From assembly GCA_038025085.1 (NCBI GenBank), contig CM076144.1:15283501-15347500 (forward strand): a stretch of DNA of 64,000 nt, given 5' to 3'. The position numbers were made by a program, and so were the translations under genes. Positions 57,918 to 64,000 of this stretch are shown here, piece by piece. Source of the stretch: Tetragonia tetragonoides (lineage: Eukaryota > Streptophyta > Magnoliopsida > Caryophyllales > Aizoaceae). Positions within the stretch are counted from its first letter, which is position 1; each line of letters opens with the position of its first letter. The notes beneath the pieces are model-generated. The model saw only the letters and a program-made list of their open reading frames with translations. It was not told the DNA's origin and made no database searches.

Positions 57918-58532
57918 GATTACCCTTTTCCCCTTGTTTTTGTTGGTAAAACTTGATGTTGCTATTTTGTATACAAGGTGTTCGATGAAATACTTGAGAA
58001 AGTATTTCACCTTATTTGCTTGTTAAATCTTACATTGAGAGATGTGCTTTGATTTATAGCTTCTAATTAGCAAATCAATTAGTTCATCACAAAAGTAGAT
58101 TGGATTGATTGATGGTTTGAGATTCACCCATGTTTTATTGCCTTCATATGCTTTTGATGCCACAAAAGTAGGTGTTAATCATGTGTAGGTAGTCATTGCA
58201 TCCTTGAGAGAGGACAATCATGGTTTGAGTGAGGTGTTTGTCTATCAAGTAATTAACATAGTCAAGGGGGTAGGAATTATTCATGCTAGTTGGGTATAGT
58301 GGGGTGAAACCCCAATTCGAGTCCTTTTTATCCATTGCCTAAAATCATTAATACTTTACAACTAGTTTATTGTCATTAGTTGGTAGAAGTAGATTATATA
58401 ACAAAAATCATTTTAAACCCAATTTGCTTAGCTTTCCGTATCATAGGGTTTTTGGTAATCGAAATGCCTCGCTCCTTGTGGAGACGATCTTTTGTATTAC
58501 TTCGATAACACCCGTACATTTGCGGGTGTATA
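57918..58532 (+). repeat. Fragment resembling the 3' part of another LTR
   Basis: Ends CTCGCTCCTTGTGGAGACGATC...ACACCCGTACATTTGCGGGTGTATA, which resembles the end of many plant Ty3 LTRs (CCTGTGGGAACGATA...CACTTGCGGG). Its left side is cut by the copia element and its right end meets the truncated first gene of the tandem array. No coding region recognised. Confidence 0.45.
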
Positions 58533-58799
58533 ATATCTCTCCATTTTTATCAATTCGTCGCAAGATTCTTTTGACACACTTGTTCCGTCCAAAAATATGT
58601 AGTTATATAGTGCTTCCTTTAAAGTAACACATATCTTCTTTCCGCAATCTTGTAACAAAGGATTACCAGATCCAAAATTAGGACTTGATGCACTTGCCGA
58701 TTGAATAACAATATTTGGCGTCGCAATTTCAAAGGTGCTTAGTAAGGCAACAAGTAAAGTAATATATAAATTCATGACCAAAAAGTTGAGTAACTCCAT
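58533..58799 (-). pseudogene. Secreted cysteine-containing protein, copy 1 (truncated)
   Basis: Same N-terminus as copy 2 (MNLYITLLVALLSTF signal peptide, CGKKICVTLKEALYNYIFLD, SKESCDELIKM), then after about codon 88 it runs into LTR-like sequence and stops at 58497. It has lost the segment with the third and fourth conserved Cys, so it is probably not functional. Confidence 0.75.
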
Positions 58800-60294
58800 A
58801 AGGTCGATACGAATATTTGTACTTTTTCTTTGATGTCAGCCAATTTTGCCAATAATAAGAAATAAGAAAGGGAGAGAAGTAGTATTGCAACATAAACATT
58901 TTTATTTCCTCTATTAATCGAACAAATGATTCAAGAAAACTGACAAAACATAGAGAAATTTAACTTCACATTTACTTTTTGAAATGTAAACTCCAGAAAT
59001 AGTGTTATTAAATTTTTAAAACTACATGGTTTCAGTATTATCATTAATGAAAATTAAACTACTCATATGTATATTCTCCTTTTTTGTTTTTGGAGATTAT
59101 CACGTTCAAATTCTTAGTCATTTCATTTTTGACATAAATAAAATTTACATATGGTGTAAAGCTTAGCTCTTTTTTTATATCCAAAAAAGAGTTTAGATTT
59201 ATTTTGTTTTCTTTTAATTGGCCTTTTTATCATGGATGAGAGTGAAAACATTACTTTACTTGGTGACATAGTTTAAGTTCACATACTATATAACCTCATG
59301 GATCAATAATTGGATAATAAATTATTTTATTTTTCTTTTGTATTTCATTATTTCACTTTTTACGAGACCAAAAGCTTTCTTAAGACGTTTATATCGTAAA
59401 TTATTGTAAGTCGAGGGGACTTTTTATTAGAACAAAGGTCATGACTAATAATAAGTGGCATCCACATTTCTAAATAGTAACCTCATTTTCCGTGAGTTGG
59501 TCTCAAACAAGACTTCTTCTTTAACGAGTGTCATGTAAATAGTTAACATGGGTAAATTTTCTACCATACCATCTTATGGGATGGCATTTTAAATTTCTAA
59601 TTGAACTCTAAGCTAGTAAAAAAAATACCGCGCTAAAAAACCTTTTAAAACCTAGCCTTTTATTTGGCCTCAAAAACTTGTTTAAAACAATCATTTCGAA
59701 ACTTTTAGTAAAACGACGGTCACTTTCTACTTTCTTGTGAAATAATGACAAAATTTGAAATATTGTTTTTGCAGACTATGAATGTTGAATAAAGCGGTTT
59801 ATATAAATTGTATTTTAACAATAAAAAATAAAGTTCATGCACAACCATCCTCAATATATGAATCCTCATTGCACATAGAAAGCACTTACGTTGATTCATG
59901 ACCAACGTTATCCAGTCGGTTTTCCACTTTTAGCTAATTCTTTTATCCTTTAAACACGGACATTCTGTGCAACATAAATTCAATTTCTTTTGATACCAAG
60001 TTCATGCAAATTAGATTATGCATCAACTAATATTTGACGGTTTGTTAAGGTTTGATTAAAACTAATTTGCAAATTTCTTTTAGATTTGGATCAGCTTTAT
60101 CAAGGTCAAGCTGAACGGTTGAAATATTCGAGCTATAGTGTCCTCCAAAAAAACGAATTAAAAATAATATAAGCACATTCTACAAAAAAAGTGCCAAATT
60201 CTGATTGCAATAGAAAGTATTTATACTTGTAACATAATGTTTTTATTGATCATGTTTGAATTCATGCATTAGTATTTTTACCAAGTAAGTCATT
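58800..60294. other. Intergenic part of tandem unit 1
   Basis: AT-rich, no gene recognised. Upstream region of copy 1 and downstream region of copy 2, repeated in unit 2. Confidence 0.5.
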
Positions 60295-60699
60295 TTAAGG
60301 TATCTGACCTTTCGTCTGGCAAAGTTCCCAAACGCCATCGAATTTTCCCAATATCGTTGGTAATTTCCTTACTTGCTTTTCGTCTTTAAAATCAAAAGTT
60401 CTAAGAGTCACAATTGACACGAGATCATGACAGTATCTCCCCATCTTTATCAATTCGTCGCAAGATTCTTTTGACACACTTGTTCTATCCAAAAATATGT
60501 AGTTGTATAATGCTTCCTTTGAAGTAACACTTATCTTCTTTCCGCAATCTTGTAACAAAGGATTATCGGATCCAAAATTAGGACTTGGTGCACTTGCTAA
60601 TTGAATAACAATATTTAGCGTCGCAATTCCAAATGTGCTTAGTAAGGCAACAAGTAAAGTAATATATAAATTCATGACCAAAAAGTTGTGTAACTCCAT
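60295..60699 (-). CDS. Secreted cysteine-containing protein, copy 2 (intact)
   Basis: 134 codons, TAA at 60297-60295. The signal peptide is probably MNLYITLLVALLSTFGIAT, starting at either Met1 or Met9. Four Cys in the mature part (52, 80, 90, 127). ESCDELIKMGRYCHDLVSI resembles the CC..I...G..CH..L core of the plant prolamin-like/ECA1 gametogenesis-related family of small secreted proteins, but one Cys of the usual CC pair is Ser here. A defensive or reproductive secreted peptide is possible; function is unproven. Single exon. The only complete copy in the window. Confidence 0.65.
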   Translation of the reverse strand: MELHNFLVMNLYITLLVALLSTFGIATLNIVIQLASAPSPNFGSDNPLLQDCGKKISVTSKEALYNYIFLDRTSVSKESCDELIKMGRYCHDLVSIVTLRTFDFKDEKQVRKLPTILGKFDGVWELCQTKGQIP

Positions 60700-62215
60700 A
60701 TATCGATACGAATATTTGTACTTTTTCTTTGATATCAGCTAACTTTGCCAATAATAAGAAATAAGAAAGGGAGAGAAGAAATGTTGCAGCATAAACATTT
60801 CTATTTCTTCTATTTATCGAACAATTGATTCAAGAAAACCAACAAAACATAGAGAAACATAACTTCACATTTACTTTTTGAAATGTAAACTCCAGATAAT
60901 AGTGTCATTAAATTTTTTAAACTACAAGGTTTCAGTATTATCATTAATGAAAATTAAACCTCTCACGTGCATATTCTTTTTTTTTTTTTTTTTGAGATTA
61001 TCACGTTCAAATTCTTAGGCATTTCATTTTTGACATAGATTAAATTTACAAATGATGTAAAACTTAGCTCTTTTTTTCTATCCAAAAAAGAGTATAGGCT
61101 TTTTTCGTTTTCTTTTTATTGGCCATTTTGTCATGCACAAGAGTGGAAACATTACTTTACTTGGTGACATAGTTTAAATTCACATACTTTATAACCTCAT
61201 GGATTAATAAGTGGATAATAAATTATTTTATTTTTCTTTTGTATTTCATTATTTCACATTTTACGAGAACAAAGCTTTCTTAAGTTGTTTCTCTCGTAAA
61301 TTTTTGTAAGTCGAGGGGACTTTTTAGTGGAACAAAGGTCATGACTAATAATACGTGGCATCCATATTTCTAAATAGTAACCTCATTTTCCGTGAGTTGG
61401 TCTCAAACAAGACTTCTTCTTTAACGAGTGTCATGTATAATGTTAACATGGGTAAATTTTCTACCTTACCATCTTAGGGGATGACATTTCAAATTTCTAA
61501 TTGAACTCTAAGCTAATAAAAAAAATACTGCGCTAAAGAACCTTTTCAAAACCTAATTTTTATTTTGGCTTCATAAACCTAATAAACATAAAAACTTGTT
61601 TAAAATGGTCATTTCAAAACTTTTGGTAAAACGACAGTCACTTTCTACTTTCTTGTGAAATAATGGCAAAATTTGAAATATTGCTTTGCAGACTATCAAT
61701 GTTGAATAAAGCGGTTTATATTAATTGCATTTTAACAATAAAAAATAAAGTCCATGCACAACCATCCTCAATATATTAATCCTCATTGCACATAGAAAGA
61801 ACTTACGTTGATTCATGACCAATGTTATCCACTCGGTTTTCCACTTTTAGCTAATCCTTTTACCCTTTAAACACGGGCATCCTGTGCAAAATCAATTCAA
61901 TATCTTTTGATACCAAATTCAGGCCAATTAGATTATGTATCAACTAATATTTGACAGTTTGTTAAGGTTTGATTAAAACTAATTTGCAATTTTCTTTTAG
62001 ATTTGGATAAGCTTTATCAAGGTCAAGTTGAACGGTTGAAATATTCGAGCTATAGTATCCTCCAAAAAAACGAATTAGAAATAATATAAGCACATTCTAC
62101 AAAATAAGTGCAAATATTCAATTGCAATAGAAAGTATTTATAGTTGTAACATGATGTTTGTTTTTATTGATCATGCTTGAATTCATTTATTATTATTTTT
62201 ACCAAGTAAGACATT
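60700..62215. other. Intergenic part of tandem unit 2
   Basis: Same non-coding sequence as 58800-60294 with scattered differences. No gene recognised. Confidence 0.5.
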
Positions 62216-62600
62216 TTAAGGTATCTGACCCTTCGTCTGGCAAAAGTCCCAAACGCCATCGAATTTTCCCAATATCGTTCGTAATTTCTTTACTTGATGT
62301 TCGCCTTTTAAATCAAAAGTTCTAAGAGTCACAATTGACACGAGATCATGGCAGTATCTCACCATGCATTTTTATCAATTTGTCGCAAGATTCTTTTGAC
62401 ACACTTGTTCCGTCCAAAAATATGTAGTTGTATAGTGCTTCCTTTGAAGCAACACTTATCTTCTTTCCGCAATCTTGTAACAAAGGATTACCGGATCCAA
62501 AATTAGGACTTGGTGCACTTGCCGATTGAATAACAATATTCGGCGTCGCAATTCCCACGGTGCTAAGTAAGGTAACAAGTAAAGTAATATATAAATTCAT
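62216..62600 (-). pseudogene. Secreted cysteine-containing protein, copy 3 (frameshifted)
   Basis: Starts at MNLYITLLVTLLSTVG; the upstream ATG of copy 2 is ACG here. After SKESCDKLIKM a 4-base insertion (CATG near 62364) shifts the frame to a quick stop. The remaining frame downstream (RYCHDLVSIVTLRTFD to the same TAA at 62218-62216) is otherwise preserved, so the break looks recent. Confidence 0.75.
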
Positions 62601-62626
62601 GACCAAAAAGTTGTGTAACTCCGTAG

Positions 62627-64000
62627 TGCCGATACAAATATTTGTTCTTTTCCTTTGATGTCAGCCAACTTTGCCAATAATAAGATTAAGAAAGGGAGAG
62701 AATGAAGTAGGGTTGCAACATAAACATTTCTATTTCCACTATTTATGGAACAATCGATTCAAGAAAATCGACAAATTATAGAGAAATTTAACTTCGCATT
62801 TACTTTTTGAAATGTAAACTCCAGATAATAGTGTTATTAAAATTTTTAAAACTACATGGTTTCAGTATTAATATTAATGAACATTTAACCACTCACGTAC
62901 ATATTCTTTTTTTGTTTTTGTTGTTGGAGAACATCACGTTCAGATTGTTACTCATTTCATTTTTTAGATAGATTAAATTCACATATGATGTAAAGCTTAA
63001 CTCTTTTTTCCTATCCAAAAAAGACTTTAGATTTTTTTATGTTTAATTTAAATGAATAATAATGAAAACATTACATTACTTGGTGACATAGTTTAAATTT
63101 ACATACTATATCATCTCATGAATTAATAACTGGATAATAAATTATTTTATTTTGCATTTTTATTTCATTATTTCACTTTTTACGAGAACAAAAACTTGCT
63201 TAAGACGTTTTTATTGTAATTTTTTGTAAGTCGAGGGAATTTTTTAGTGGAACAAAGGCGATGGGTAATAATAAGTGGCCTCCACATTTCTAAATAGTAA
63301 CCTTATTTTTCAATGAGTTGGTCTCAAATAAGACTTCTTCTTTAACGAGTGTCAGTGTAAATAGTTAACATGGGTAAATTTTCTACCTTACCATCTTAGG
63401 GGATGGCATTTTAAATTTCTAATTGAACTCTAAGCTGATGAAAGAAAATCGCTCTCAAGAACCTTTCCAAAACCTAACATTTTGGCTTCAAACAACTAAT
63501 AAACACAAAAACTTGTTTAGAATGGTAATTTCGAAACTTTTGGTGAGACGATGGTCACTTTCTACTTTCTTGTGAAGTAATGACAAAATTTGAAATATTG
63601 CTTTGTAGACTATCAATGTTGAATAAAGCGTTTTAAATAAATTGCACTTTGACAATAAAAAAAATAAAGTACATGCACAATCACCCTCAATGTATTAATT
63701 CTCATTGGACATAGAAAGCACATACGCCGATTCATGACCAACGTTATCCACTCGGTTTTACACTTTTATTTAATCCTTTTACCCTTTAAACTGGGACATT
63801 CAGTGCAACATTAATTCTATTTCTTTTGATTCCAAATCCAGGCTAATTAGATTAAGTATCAACTAATATTTGATGGTTTTTAAAAGTTTGATAATTACTA
63901 ATTTGCAATTTTCTTAGATTTGGATCTGTTTTATCAAGGTCAAGTTGAACGGTTGAAATATTCGAGCTATAGTGTCCTTCAAGAAAAATATTTAAAAATA
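62627..64000. other. Intergenic part of tandem unit 3, to window edge
   Basis: Homologous to 60700-62060. A fourth gene copy would be expected just beyond 64000. Confidence 0.5.

Larger units (their letters stand above)
58533..64000. repeat. Tandem array of ~1.9-kb units with a small gene each
   Basis: Unit landmarks TTCATGACCAAAAAGTTG at 58771, 60671 and 62596 give periods of 1900 and 1925 bp. The whole unit is repeated, not just the gene: for example CTACTTTCTTGTGAAATAATG and TTCGAGCTATAGT recur in each. The third unit runs out of the window at 64000. This indicates unequal-crossover duplication. Confidence 0.92.

Noticed and set aside
58144..58335. 63-codon minus-strand frame
   Set aside because: Inside the LTR-like fragment, no recognised domain and no homologous frame elsewhere in the window.

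Overview
The window is repeat-rich nuclear DNA of a flowering plant. Nearly all of it is transposable elements of plant families: Ty3/Tat LTR elements, Ty1/copia, CACTA with Transposase_24, an L1-type LINE and a hAT MITE. The species cannot be named from the sequence. Only the last ~5.5 kb looks like possible host genes.

The first 57.9 kb is a stack of insertions that can be unpicked from target-site duplications (TSDs) and interrupted reading frames. (1) A degenerate Ty1/copia element on the minus strand (51272-57917) has its 3' LTR cut at 51271/51272 by (2) an 'outer' Tat-type Ty3 element on the plus strand. The outer element runs from beyond the left edge to its 3' LTR at 49676-51271. (3) A sibling 'inner' element of the same family (minus strand, 7816-47187, TSD GTGCT) lies inside an exon of the outer element. 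(4) The inner element carries two CACTA transposons: CACTA1 (17015-33538) in the integrase end and CACTA2 (40367-44928, TSD TCT) in the leader. (5) CACTA1 carries a hAT-type MITE (19632-20175), a 4.2-kb solo LTR (21027-25253, TSD GGAAC) and an L1-like LINE (28376-33325).

Without its CACTA insertions the inner element is about 18.3 kb. Its order is LTR, PBS, leader with 69-bp repeats, gag, protease, RT, RNase H, second RNase H, integrase, two antisense genes, a hairpin-repeat array, polypurine tract, LTR. Both antisense genes are transcribed against gag-pol and contain introns. aORF1 has two exons and a DUF7745-like domain. aORF2 has seven exons and a plant mobile domain (PMD). The outer copy carries the same two genes. 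Their promoter regions hold clusters of CGG/CCG palindromes like those in the LTR U3, and the aORF1 promoter looks like a copy of the U3 module, with similar spacing to its TATA box.

Both Ty3 copies share four disabling lesions in reverse transcriptase, including a stop codon in the catalytic YVDD motif. They share none in the antisense genes. This suggests a family whose polymerase was already dead when it spread and which was mobilised in trans.

The right end (58533-64000) is a tandem array of ~1.9-kb units. Each unit has a minus-strand gene for a small secreted cysteine-containing protein. One copy is intact (60295-60699), one is truncated and one is frameshifted.
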